Of a stretch of 64,000 nt of DNA, positions 1-12,600 are shown piece after piece. This stretch comes from Eunapius fragilis. Its lineage: Eukaryota > Porifera > Demospongiae > Spongillida > Spongillidae. The stretch is from contig OY811984.1 in the NCBI GenBank assembly GCA_963681505.1, positions 2,722,272 to 2,786,271 on the forward strand. The letters are read 5' to 3'. The translations under genes were made by a program, and so were the position numbers. Under the pieces are notes generated by a model. That model had not been told where the DNA came from. It made no database searches and worked only from the letters and a program-made list of their open reading frames with translations. How positions within the stretch are numbered: position 1 is the stretch's first letter; each line of letters opens with the position of its first letter.

Positions 1-160
1 TCCTACTGAGGACTCCATTCCTAACTGCCAGCACAGCAGCTTGGAACTCAGCTTGGTCAAGGTGCAAGCTTACATAAGAGGTAACTGAAAACCATGAACT
101 GGCATGAGGAGCAGAAACCAAAGAAGCATTGCCTTTTTGGCATGAAAGGAGGTCATCAAC
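1..160 (-). pseudogene. Fragment of a retroelement-associated ORF, cut by the window edge
   Basis: On the minus strand one frame reads through about 45 residues containing ASSWF, then HLDQAEF, then a run ending RNGVLS. I recognise this spacing (a GASSWL-like motif, then a Lys/Asp-x-x-EF motif) from the region after the reverse transcriptase in some invertebrate non-LTR-derived ORFs. It has no start codon and runs off the left edge. A second piece with the same type of sequence lies at 55509-55740 on the plus strand. Identification is from memory of the family, so moderate to low confidence. Confidence 0.4.
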
Positions 161-1304
161 ATTAGATTATCATCAAACTTCTTACACAAATGTCGACATG
201 CTGAAAGAGAGGGGAGGATAAAATAGGCTCTACTGTGACAACATCAGACAGGGATGCAAGAGCATTGACCTTCAAAATGTTGCTCAATAAATGATGAGCA
301 GAGAGGAGAGGAAAGCAGCACATGAATGATGCAATAGTGCACAAGCCAAGCCCTCCAAAGCTGAGGCTGAGTTATGAAGGTTGCCAGTGTTCATCTGAAA
401 TGACAAATGCTATGCAAGTAGAGAAGCAACATCTTACCCAGCTCCTCATCAATGAATTGCAGAGAATCGTAGGAAAGCCTAAGAGGAGTGGTTCTTGCAA
501 GATGAACTAACTTACAGTACAGTAGATGCCACAAAAACACGGAGGCTACATGAAGATCAGCTGTACAGGGCAGGGATCAGTATCTTGGCCTTAGAACATT
601 TCTCAGCTATAAAGTGGGAGCAGTGCAAGTAGTCACCTGTTGTTACCCCCAAGGATGATCAGTTGTATTAGGCAACCTTAGGGACTGAAAACGTCACAAT
701 TAGAAAGTCACATATATGATGTCCCAGTTAATCAATAAGATACAACTGTTTACCTGCGAGCTCGCCATCATCAAGGTACCAAAAGGTCTAACCATACATC
801 ATGAGCATCTATGGTGGCCACAAGCTTCGATCTGAAGGACTAGGGCAAACAGCGTGGGTCCAGGGGGTCCCCACTTGCTAAATATCGGGCTGTGAGCTTA
901 AAAGACACAAAGGATGCCACAATTCTGGGTGAGCACCATGATGCCCATGAAAGGATTTCAGGGGAAAGAACTGAGCACTCATCAAGTACTGCCTAGGTTG
1001 AAGGCATTTGGCGTGTCCACCCTACACTCAACAAAGTCATCCTCCATCCAATGCTCTTCGATAGGGTATCTTAAACTGTGGGCAATCCTGTACCGATACT
1101 GCAAGGGCAAGGGGTGGACATCTGGTGGAAGCCATCATTATATTCGAAGCAAATCAGTCATAAATGTCATTATACGCCGGTAATGGCATCATTCAAAGTT
1201 CATGTCATTTCAACTGCTAACCATGATGGACAGGGTGTGTATAAGCAGCATATTAAGCAACATAGGTATCGTTGAAAAAAAGAAAAATGATTTTAAAAGG
1301 ATAG
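161..1304. other. Intergenic, no gene seen
   Basis: Short overlapping ORFs of 60-90 codons occur in several frames, but none has recognisable motifs, splice structure or repeat structure. I see nothing I can name here. Confidence 0.5.
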
Positions 1305-1480
1305 GTTCACAGGGAAAAAAAGCGTCGAATCATTTAGAATCATTTAGAAATCCTTGTGTGATTGAACAGAGAATCACACAAAAATCAATAAAGCGTATGA
1401 TTTTTGCGTGATTCTCTGTTCAATCACACAAAGATTTCTAAATGATTCTATATGATTCGACGCTTTTTTTCCCTGTGAAC
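1305..1480. repeat. Foldback (hairpin) MITE
   Basis: The left arm begins GTTCACAGGG and the right arm ends CCCTGTGAAC. The arms are complementary over about 80 bases each with few mismatches: the GCGTCGAATCATTTAGAATC block, the GTGTGATTGAACAGAGAATC block and the ATCATACGC centre. There is no coding capacity. This is the layout of a miniature foldback element. Confidence 0.85.
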
Positions 1481-1815
1481 GTTCACTACGATCCCACGCG
1501 GTAGATATAATTCAATGCATGCATGCCTAACAAAATTACGATGTGTTAATTCCTGGAGTTGTGCATTAGTTGGAGAATATCAGTATTACATATTATATTT
1601 TGAGTGCAATTTATTGTCCACATGCACATGCCTTAACAGGGCTCCGTATTTGTAAACATGGTATTAATAGCGTATTGAACTGCTCGGACGAAACGACCGT
1701 GAAATTTAAAAAATTAAATAAACGAATGCCAATTATAATCATATAATTAGTTGCTTACACATCAGTAATCAGTTACTTACACATCAGTAATATATTTGTA
1801 TCAATGTTACTTTGC

Positions 1816-2617
1816 TCAAACGTAGCAACGGAACTCAGAATTAGACCACTTTCCATTGGAACTGCAGGAAATGACTTGCTTACCCGACATTCTGTATCCT
1901 TTCTTACACGAATATACGGCTATGCATCCTGAATAGTTGCACTTTGCTTTTACATATCCATCCTTAGGAGCAGTGAGACAACTGCATGTAGTACCTAAGC
2001 TTAAGGCAATATATATAGCTATATAGTGGGTACGTGTTTACAACAATGAATTTTAAAATGTACTTACGTCGGCATGATGGCGTCTGGAAGTACCAACTTG
2101 GAGATCCATTTGCGAACACACATTTGTTCCAGAAAGAACCATGTAGAACGTATCCTCGATCGCAGCGGTACTGTATTTTGCTACCGACGTGATAATGACC
2201 GATGTGCCCTTTCAGAGCACCGTTGGGTGGAATAAAAGGTTTGTCGCATATGTTTCTATTATTCGAAACAGCTTTAAACAAGTGCCGCAGCCGCTTCTTT
2301 CCGTGTCGAGAAAAACCATCGTGATGAAATCGCTTTGTGGATGGGGCATATTTTGTATCAAAGTCATTTTCCGAAATTATTTTATGTTCGATATTACCAC
2401 TGTCGATCTGTTGAAGTACATTAGTTCCGCTGGAAACGTTATAACTGATGGCATTGGACCTGGTTTGGTCGGTTTCAGAGCTTTGGAGGATTTCCTGTAG
2501 AATTCTGTTCGCAATAGCATCTGGGCTGGAGCTACCGTGCTCAGTGATCACATTCCAGCATTCCACCAGATTCGAAGCAAATACATGTAGAAGAACGGCT
2601 AAAGCTCGAATATCCAT
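1816..2617 (-). CDS. Secreted protein with two sushi (CCP) domains
   Basis: Two exons: 2617-2068 and 1994-1816, joined at phase 1 (donor GTAAGT, acceptor CTTAG), giving 242 residues. The first 19 or so residues form a signal peptide (MDIRALAVLLHVFASNL). Residues 20-115 are polar and unrecognised and contain the basic cluster RHGKKR, a likely furin-type cleavage site. A first sushi domain follows with CDKP, then YRCDRGY, then a Trp-containing tail ending PSCRR. The second exon supplies another sushi unit (CLTAPKDGY, YSCKKGY, CSSNGKWSN) ending at the stop. Sushi domains mediate protein-protein contacts in complement-like and adhesion proteins; the partner here is unknown. The acceptor was chosen because it alone restores the cysteine pattern in frame. 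It is divergent from the desaturase gene, about 1 kb away. Confidence 0.75.
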
Positions 2618-3631
2618 GTTTTAATCAGTGCTGCGAGGTCAATTCAAAATCCAACTTCTGTGGATGTACATGGACAAAATAGATCCGTGCACTTTATATA
2701 TACGCTCAGATTTTCAGTAGCTCCATGCAATGTTCCCATGTTTCAAATTATTTTCATTGCATGCATTGGTTCGTCTCAAACGATAAACTCTACATCCTTA
2801 AGTTCTCCCAAGTTGGTAGGGCGTAGCCCAATTTAAGAGGAACCTCTATTGTCTAATGTGCCTTGGTTGGCCGATACATCGTGAACCCCTGCATGCATTC
2901 ATGTACACATAATAGGTGTGTCTCCGTCATGTCTTCTCATGCAAACCTCCTATATATTATAATTTAATATATGCTTATGCAGGCAATGCTCGCTAAAGTA
3001 TACAACTACATAGTAGGTATTACTGTTACTATATTACCATATATATAAGGCGGAGATGTGACTTGCTCGGTACGGTGGTTGCATATACATGCATGCTAGG
3101 CTATAGTGGACGGAATGTACCACATCGCCCCTAATATAATTTAGTCCGTTCCATGCAGATATATATTCTTAGGGTTTTTTGCATACCACCTCTAAGTTTA
3201 ATTTTTAAATTAGTGCGATGCTGATATTTCGGCCCATTAATAACATTTGACCCGAATTGACCGGATTCAAAGCTGTCGGTGGCTTTAAAGCCGTCTGCCC
3301 GTTTCGAAGCCGGCTGCTTGCCCGCTTCAAAGCGGGTTGGTTGTAAATAAGGGTCAAATACGACTGCGTTATGCCGCGACGCTATTCTTCTCTGTCACCG
3401 GAGTGCTGTGAAGTCACAGTACTCATAGATAGTGTAGGATGAGTTCCTATGCAGTAACCACTTCATAGCAAGCTCTACGGCACCGCGTATTTCTTAGACT
3501 CCTGCAGTACGTTGCGCGCGGGGGAAAAAATTAGGAATGGGCATGCATGGGGGTTGCCTATTACGTCATGCCAAGGGGCGGACCTGTACAAAGGTCAATT
3601 CCGTAATCTCTGCGGAACGGTCGATCAGGTG
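2618..3631. promoter_or_regulatory. Shared intergenic region between divergent sushi and desaturase genes
   Basis: About 1 kb separates the two start codons, which point away from each other, so it presumably contains both promoters. A TATATA run lies at 2695-2702 upstream of the sushi start. I see no other clear element and no ORF of interest. Confidence 0.4.
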
Positions 3632-6600
3632 ATGGAAGCAGGCAAGACAACCAATGGCCACCAGAACGGAGTCAAATGCACAAAAAAATTCACCTGGAGG
3701 GAGCTGAGCCAACTGAACGAACCTCACAACGCTCACGTTGCTGTTCGAGGAAAGGTATTTACACGTTGGCGGCAGCGCGCTCTATCGGCCGCACATGTCA
3801 TGTCAAGATCATGACCTAACCTTGTTAAATCTCACAGGTGTACGACGTTAGTTCTTTTGTGAGTCGGCATCCTGGTGGTGTGGACCAGATCATGTTTGGT
3901 GCTGGACGAGACATCACCCAGTTGTTTGAGTCGTACCATTCTTTTGAAGTATACAAGTACGTCTCCAATTACCCACCAGTATGTATGGAAAGTATATATA
4001 TGTTGCATACTGCGAAGTGGAAATAGGAAAGTGTCATTTACCAGAGATCATGATCTCTGCATTTACTGAAATTACAAGTAGTGAAAGTGGGTGTACCCAC
4101 TTCTATCCAGGCCAAGGTTTACACCAATCAACAATCCATACAATCAATTGATTACAAGTGTTCAGTCTTGTCGTACTATTTTCGCTGCCATATAACCAGA
4201 GATCTCTGATATAACTTCAGCCTCTGTACATTTTCAATGGGACAATGGCTGACCATGTGACTTTCTACGTTTATTGGCATAACAATTAAAACAAGAAGAA
4301 AAAAAAACTAGTTGCACAAACACACTTCATAGGATTTAGAAACTTAGGTATGTCGAGATCTGTCCAAAAGTGTCACTGGGTAGATCTCCAACAAATGATC
4401 ACTGTTTACATTGGTTAGACTTAGATAACTTCTCGGCCACTCTGATAGAAATGATATTCAACTGAAAAGGTCATAAATGTAAATAGAGCTTTTCAAGCCA
4501 TCACTGGGTCTAGACATTATGTGTATTTGGTGACATCTATTGTTGTAATTTGGTAAACGCCATTGTTGTATTCCTGATCTGTGGCTACTATATATAGACA
4601 GGTAGAACAATGCAAAAAAAAGCATTGGCAATGTCCATTGTCTGAATTTAATAGGCATCATATGTTAGACTTTGCCTGCCATTAACCCATTAACAGGGAC
4701 TTCTATGCAAAGTCCAGCCTGCTGAATAAGCACATTTCATTTATTCAGGACCCTGGAGAAGTTTTATGTTGGAGATTTAGTTGACAATGAGTTGCCAGTG
4801 TTTCCTCGTCCAAGGTAAGTATAATCTACATGCTATGTATTACAGTAAGGTACTGTGATGGTGTGTAAAAGTATATGCACTGCCTCAATTCAATGAGATA
4901 ACTAATGACGACATCTAATATGATGAACAGTTATGTACTGTTTATAGTACAGTTTGTAATGCCAAATGCTGTGTTGGTTTGTGTATGTTGCATTAATATC
5001 TATATTGATGCAGTGAGAGTGGGCTATCAGAGAAAGTGTTCTACTTAGGTAATAAGTATCAAAGTTGAAACATGCAATGCATAATTAAAAGTTCACGCCA
5101 CTGTACTGGCATAAGAAAGAAGGTGTAGAGAACCCATGTAATCTCTTAGAATATCAAATAATTTGACAACATGAAAAGCAATCTCATAAATATATTCTAA
5201 CCTCAATCAGATTGTAAAATTAGAAGCCTATGGTTAATAGAATATTGCTACGGCTACTATGCATAGCAGATGTAATATTTGTTGCATTTTAGCAAGTTCT
5301 ATCAAACGGTCAAGAAGAGAGCTGATGATTATTTCAAGACTAACAACATTGTGAGGAATCACCCATAACTCTGGGCAATGTCTCTTTTACTTTTATCTTG
5401 ATCCTAAGGATCCAAAGATTGATTATTGGATGTTTTTACGATATGCAGTATTTTTCCTGTTGGCAAATTCTTGCTGGCTTGGTGGTGTAAGCTATTTCAC
5501 CCATCCCACACAGTGCAATATAACTGTATGTATTCTGTGATTACAGATGGTGTTCCAAAGCAGTCTGCTAGCTGTAATTGCATTTGGTCTTGGGTGGGGA
5601 TTTTTCTCAGCTATGGTTGCTATGTCCTGCACTCATGATGCAAGGTAATTGTTATTGTATACTGCCTAATGGAATACAGTCATATCATTTGTCTGGACAG
5701 TCATTTTGCTGTTACTCATAAGCCATGGGTGTGGAAATTGGTGGGAAGTGTTCACGATTTCTATCACGGTGCTTCAATGTACGTCTGGATCCATCAGGTG
5801 AGCTAGTGTACAATGTGGTAATAAGAAGCTTCTAGGGAGCACGGGTACCCATGCTTCTAGGGAGCACGGGTACCCATGCTTCTAGGGAGCACGGGTGCCC
5901 ATGCTTCTAGGGGGCACGGGTACCCATGCTTCTAGGGAGCACGGGTACCCATGCTTCTAGGGAGCACGGGTGCCCATGCTTCTAGGGAGCACGGGTGCCC
6001 ATGCTTCTAGGGGGCACGGGTACCCATGCTTCTAGGGAGCACGGGTACCCCCATGCTTCTAGGGAGCACGGGTACCCATGCATCTAGGGAGCACGGGTAC
6101 CCATGCTTCTAGGGAGCACGGGTACCCATGCTTCTAGGGAGCACGGGTACCCATGCATCTAGGGAGCACGGGCACCCATGCTTCTAGGGAGCACGGGTAC
6201 CCATGCTTCTAGGGAGCACGGGTACCCATGCTTCTAGGGAGCATGGGTACCCATGCTTCTAGGGAGCACGGGTACCCATGCTTCTAGGGAGCACGGGTAC
6301 CCATGCATCTAGGGAGCACAGGCACCCATGCTTCTAGGGAGCACGGGTACCCATGCTTCTAGGGAGCATGGGTACCCATGCTTCTAGGGAGCACGGGTAC
6401 CCATGCTTCTAGGGAGCACGGGTACCCATGCTTCTAGTGAGCACGGGTACCAATGTACAGCTGTATATGTTGAGATTTTGTTTTCTTTTTGCACAGCATG
6501 TTCTCGGTCACCACCCCTATACTAATATTGATGGGGCTGATCCGGACATACGAACTGCTTCTTCTGTAAGTTCTTGTCTTTCCAATGTGTTAGAGATGTG

Positions 6601-9600
6601 CAGTTAGCTTAAACTATAAAATGTATTCCTGTGCAGTGTGTTATGCTCCCAGTGCAATGGATTAAATGATATAATTGACGCTTGCATACCATACATCGGG
6701 AATGCAATGGGTTAAGTGTTAATCCTGCAGGAATTGTCAGACATAAGGCGCATTAAATGGAATCAGAAATGGCTTCCTCGGTACTTCTATCAGCACATAT
6801 ATGTACCCATGCTGTATTGTGTGGTAAGCTGGGCACTCAAACTGTTCTGTGTTAGGATATTTTTTTTGTACTTGCATAGCTGGGCATCAAGACACGTCTA
6901 CAAGATTTCCACATCCTTGTGAGACTAAGAAAATGTGTGCTTTCTTGTGTCTCATTTGAATCCTATGATATATCATCTGTTTGACCTTTTAGATTCCATT
7001 AGGCTAAATCCTCCAAGGCTAACTCAGTTGCTCATCTTCCTGTGTGGGAAACTGACCCACGTTACGTATCGCTTTATTATCCCACTATATTTCATGCCCT
7101 GGAGAACTATGGTAAGTTGACTGCAAACTCTGCGTATACACACCTGCTTGTACACCCTAATACATGATACTATAACTCTCATTCTTGTTCTTGGCACATT
7201 GGCTGCTGTGTCTAGCAAGTATTAGGTGCAGTGGGAGGGGGTCTATTTGGGGGGGAGGGGGTAATTATATATGCAATTAAGACGATGGAAATGTACCAAA
7301 GTAGTGAACTCTTTGATCATTATGGGGTGTAAATTCCTTGGCTACTTCCTCCATGCAAGATGATCAGTTATTGGATCTTCATTCTCTCATTAGAGGATCT
7401 AAAATAGTCTTTCTGACATACTTGATGTTACTGGATGGTTAGAAATAGCCGCAAAAGTTTGTGTAACTTCTGATAGCATACTTCGGTTTGCACATGCTTC
7501 CATTGCTGTACATACTGTGCTTATGTTCATGACCCGTTTCACATAGATCTGGTAGCTCCACACGAATCACATAGACGAGTATAGCAAGTTGCTTTTCCAG
7601 TTGTGGGATGGAAAAATTCAGGGTTTGTACGCGGTTTGGATTATGTAAAAGTCTTTTAAATAACTACCGAATTCCAGACCTGGAAAAGGTCTTGAAATGC
7701 GTCAAAAACATGAAAAAGTATGGAAAATCACGTTTTTTGGCGTAAAAGCTATGCACTAGAGCTGTGATCTAACAATAAATTGCGACCACGATTGCTTCTC
7801 GTTCGATACTGTGAAACCGTATGAATTTGGTGGGAGGTTCTTTGTGCGCGTCCGTGTTATCAGAGATAATTATCTCAGGTGTTATCTATTGACGAGGAAG
7901 TGTTGGATGTAAGTGTGTATTCTTTATAGGTTGGATAATAGTACAAAAACTGGATAGCAGCAATCGAACGAGCAAGTACAAAGCACGCTGTAGGAGATCC
8001 TTTAATGTCATTCGTGGGTGAAGCTGCTCTTGTAGGCCACATGAAAGGCAAGAAGCACACGTATCTGATGGATCGTAAGCCCAAACAGGGCCCGCGGAGG
8101 GCATTATAAAGTGGGGGGGCAGATTTCAATACTCCTCCATGTTAAGTTTCAACACAATTAACCTTCGCAGTTATTCATAGTTATAACGCGCGCGCATAGC
8201 ACAATAATACCTCATTCGATCTATACAGGGAGATTGGAAAGTCGCGCAAAATGGTATAACTCCAGAATTGAACATTTTAATAAACTGGGCAGTAACTTTT
8301 AAATTTGATTCATGCTTGAACGAAGCCAAGTTTTCAAGCTACGAGCGGTCGAAAAAGATCGTTCACTAACTGCCTTAGCCTGGATTGACCAAGATCAGTT
8401 TAAATATAGGGAAGTCTGTCAGTATAACAATCTCCGTAACAAGGCACTTTTCACATTGCAAGTATATGGCTATCCTCGGGTGCAGGTATGTCGTCTGGTA
8501 AAGTATACACGGTCATCATCTTCGTTTGGCACATCTGCAGTACCACGTGCTTCATTACTCGAATTAAAATATTCTGCCGATATCTTTAAGCATGGTTGGA
8601 TTACTAGGAAGAACGTAGCTATGCTATATATTAAGGAGATTCGCCCATTGCGTATGTAGCGGACCGACCCGGCAATTAAGAGTTCGAATGAATCCAATCG
8701 TTTGGCAGGCTATCTAACTCAAGCAAATATATTTCGGAGTTCCCTATAGCCCCTTCGTCAAGCAAACAATCAAATCACTATGACTTGAGGTGGATACACT
8801 GCACAATAACAAAAGAACAAAAGGCTGGTCGTGCGATGCGCCTGCATGCTTGTATGTAGGTATTACATGCATAATTATACTGCATCGTTAAAGATAAAAA
8901 TTAATCGGCCAAAAAAGTGGGGGGGCAGCTGCCCCCCTTGCCCCCCCGGCTCCGCGGGCCCTGCCAAAGAAAACCTTGTTTCTTTCTTGGCTGCACCAGA
9001 AGTACCAAGTGAAGTAGAAATGTCTTCTAGTGATCAATAGTAAGCAGCTGTGTGCATGCTATTACGCGGGCGTTATTCATTTTGTATGGGGGGTGAACAC
9101 TGCCATAATTCGACACGCCGCTTCGGGTTGCGCCATTCCATTACAGCTAGCTCCGTAACAGTCTCGTTACAGCTCTGTATACAATACATTTGGGTTGAGT
9201 TATCGCTCTACAGCTCAGTTACAGTGCATTAGGTAAGATAGTTCTGTTACAGCTCCGATATCAGTCGTCTTGTTACTCAGCGCGTGTTACTACTGCAAAC
9301 CCTCGTTCCTTACTAGTAATGGACCATGGTTTGGACCCAGGGAATTTGTTGTCCTTGCAAATAGTATTACGCGGGCGTTATTCATTTTGTATGGGGGGTG
9401 AACACTGCCATAATTCGACACGCCGCTTCGGGTTGCGCCATTCCATTACAGCTAGCTCCGTAACAGTCTCGTTACAGCTCTGTATACAATACATTTGGGT
9501 TGAGTTATCGCTCTACAGCTCAGTTACAGTGCATTAGGTAAGATAGTTCTGTTACAGCTCCGATATCAGTCGTCTTGTTACTCAGCGCGTGTTACTACTG

Positions 9601-12600
9601 CAAACCCTCGTTCCTTACTAGTAATGGACCATGGTTTGGACCCAGGGAATTTGTTGTCCTTGCAAATAGTATTACGCGGGCGTTATTCATTTTGTATGGG
9701 GGGTGAACACTGCCATAATTCGACACGCCGCTTCGGGTTGCGCCATTCCATTACAGCTAGCTCCGTAACAGTCTCGTTACAGCTCTGTATACAATACATT
9801 TGGGTTGAGTTATCGCTCTGCAGCTCAGTTACAGTGCATTAGGTAAGATAGTTCTGTTACAGCTCCGATATCAGTCGTCTTGTTACACAGCGCGTGTTAT
9901 TACTGCAAACCCTCGTTCCTTACTAGCAATGGACCATGGTTTGGACCCAGGGAATTTGTTGTCCTTGCAAATAGTTGAAAAGTGAGCTAGCTAGATCGAT
10001 CTACGTTCGTATGGCGGCGGTTGTACGCTCAGCTTCTTCCTCCCTCTCCGTGCATCTTCTATAGTAGACGTTCTGACCGTGCAGATGTGGGTTTAAGCTC
10101 GCTACCCACCAACAAATCAGTATATTTCAAAAATGAAAACACTTAACAATGGTGCCTGTAGATATATACGCATGCAGATACCTAGCTAATATCACTGGAT
10201 CACGCCACCATAGTGCGCTCACATTGCCACTTCACATACTAAATTGTGTATAACTGTAGTGCAATGTTCCGAGGGCATGCATGGAGCTGCAGATAGGGGG
10301 GAAATGAGGACATAATAAACGCTTGCACCAAATAATAACCTTCCGCTGCCCCCTGCTGACTGCCCTTCCAATTACACCAAATTTTTGTATACACAGATGC
10401 AAGCAATGCACAAAATGTGCAGCACACATCATAAACACACTGCACATGATGGTAATGTAGTACAACATTACATGCCCGGTACACCTCAAGCATCAAAAGA
10501 ACGCTGCCTTCCTACTGGTGTAATACATGTAGGCTCACATGTATATGCAGACAACATGCATAGCAATGTGAGGCTATACACCAGCAGTACTCTGGAGTGC
10601 TCACACTATCTCTGTGGATCACTTGGTTGACCACACCCCTGCCTGGATGAAGATATTCGGCCATCTTGGCTCCATTGAATGTAGGCTCACACGTATTGGG
10701 AGATAACATGTACACTAGTACTCTGGTGTGCTTACACTATCTCTGCGGGTCACTGGTATTGGCGCGCCACATCGGTGCTGCTTCGATTCCTCGTTTATAG
10801 CTTTTTCTTTGAAGGGACATAACCCTAATCAGCTGTACAAAAACGTAACCTTCTTTGCACTCAAATCGCTGGCAGTAGGTACCGAAGCCATGTTTGAATC
10901 TCCCTGTAGCTATATTGCTTAGATCGCGCGCGCTGATGCACAGTATGCAAGTGTTAAACCGCAAGGAATGTGGGGCCATAGGTTAATGACCTTATATATA
11001 CGGGATTGGAAACGCTGTACATTGCACGGATTCTATCATCGTTTCACGTATGCATGACGTCATATTTGATGTAGGAGGTGGAACATTCTAGTTTTCTTCC
11101 AGAATTCAATATCAATAGAAACCGTCAGTGAAGTACATTGTCTAGTACACCTTTCGTATTTGCGCTTTGATGCTAGGCGACCTTGTCGATACATGACCTG
11201 CACGATACAACCATAAAAATATACATACGACCAAGAAGAACGCGATCATTTATGTGCATAATGGGCCGTATATCTTTAGAACCAATATGTGTAGAAGACT
11301 TTAACATACACCACGCAACCCATCGACCTTTTAAGATTGGTAAAATACTAACCAAAAGCCATAGTTTTGTACCATGACACAACAACAGCCTGCGAGCAGC
11401 TGGAGGTTCAAAACACGCAAATTTGAGTTTGAAGCTCTGAATCTCTTTTTGTGTAACAACTACAAGTTTGCAACAAACCCTACGCAACACTACCATCTCT
11501 GCCTTTGCTATGTAACGAGGTTTCAACGTTTAAAGCTATTCTGTGTTGCCACAGTAATCAGCGCAAAAATTTCACTTCCTATTCGCATGACCTGATACAG
11601 CCGTTTAACCATCGTATAAAGCACAAGGTTTAAAAGCCAAATCATTTGAACGTGCTTTCTGATTACACAAGTTCCCATACGACGTTTTATATCATCAACT
11701 GCTTTCTTGTACCTTTGCTGTCTCTGTTCAGGACAGTTTCTTCACCCACGGCTGTTACATTACATTGAAATTTGGACAACAGGTCTGCACCCACTATGAA
11801 TTTTAAGTAACTAGCAACAGGGCTCATTACTTCCATAGCAACGACTATAGGTAGAAAGAGGCTTTTGTACATGAAGATATCGTGGGAGTTTTCACTTAAA
11901 GCGCAACCTACATATGCAGTAAGGACTTTGCCACCCGACAGTGCTAATTTCCAGCAATGATACCTTGGCGAACACGTGCCACACTGCCGAAGGCTCACGA
12001 GGTCTTAACGGGTGCGGTCAACGGTGCTTATGTTTTCTAAAAATTGCTCTTATATTTTTCGACAGGAAACGCCTTGAACAAAGTAAAGGGTTTGATCTTG
12101 CGTTTCAAGTAGCTTATACGTTGCTACGCGGCCACGCCTGTCCATTATAGTCGGTTGAAATATAGCGCCATTTTGGGTTCTCTAATGACACACCTCCTGT
12201 GGATATGATGATGATAATAGAAAGGTATGCATTCTTTTATTAGGCGGTGGTACTGCAACTGACATGTGTGATGAAATGTTAAGGTAATGGTCTTGCAAAA
12301 TGATTTTAAGCCAAGCAGTAGTATTTCTGATTCCAGTGTATAAGTGTGTTTTAACGAATTGAATTTAGCATGTATGGTTCAGCACCTTGCTCCCCCATTA
12401 GACCACAGCCAGCTTGGTATGTAGATTCCCATTCCAAAATGTGCATGGTCCTCACTTGATGGCCTGACCTATTAGGAATGAAAAGAATAGCTCACAAGAA
12501 TTACATTAATGCTATCTGAATGCTCCATCGTGCTATAGCTTGCTTCCAATTGCGTTTGAGTTGATTATTTGCCCAAAAGGGGGCAGGCAACAACCATCCA

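Larger units (their letters stand above)
7600..9040 (+). mobile_element. Decayed hAT-like/zinc-finger transposon fragment, split by a second element
   Basis: From about 7620 the sequence resembles a dispersed invertebrate terminal repeat (AGGGTTTGTACGCGGTTTGG, then CCTGGAAAAGG). Downstream a plus frame reads FVGEAALVGHMKGKKH (about 8013-8060), a zinc-binding motif I know from transposon-derived BED-like proteins. The frame stops inside an inserted element (8086-8963) and resumes after it (KENLVSFLAAPEV, ending at the TAG at 9038-9040). No intact transposase is present. Confidence 0.5.

Noticed and set aside
2189-2500. 103-codon plus-strand ORF
   Set aside because: Antisense shadow of the sushi-protein first exon.
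5821-6452. Possible CRISPR array
   Set aside because: Units are contiguous 25-mers with no unique spacers and there are no cas genes; it is an intronic minisatellite in a eukaryotic gene.
11687-11998. Retropepsin in the 3.3-kb TIR element
   Set aside because: Only a GADLLSKF-like stretch is suggestive; no catalytic Asp-Thr/Ser-Gly and no neighbouring reverse transcriptase were found, so it is not listed as a separate feature.
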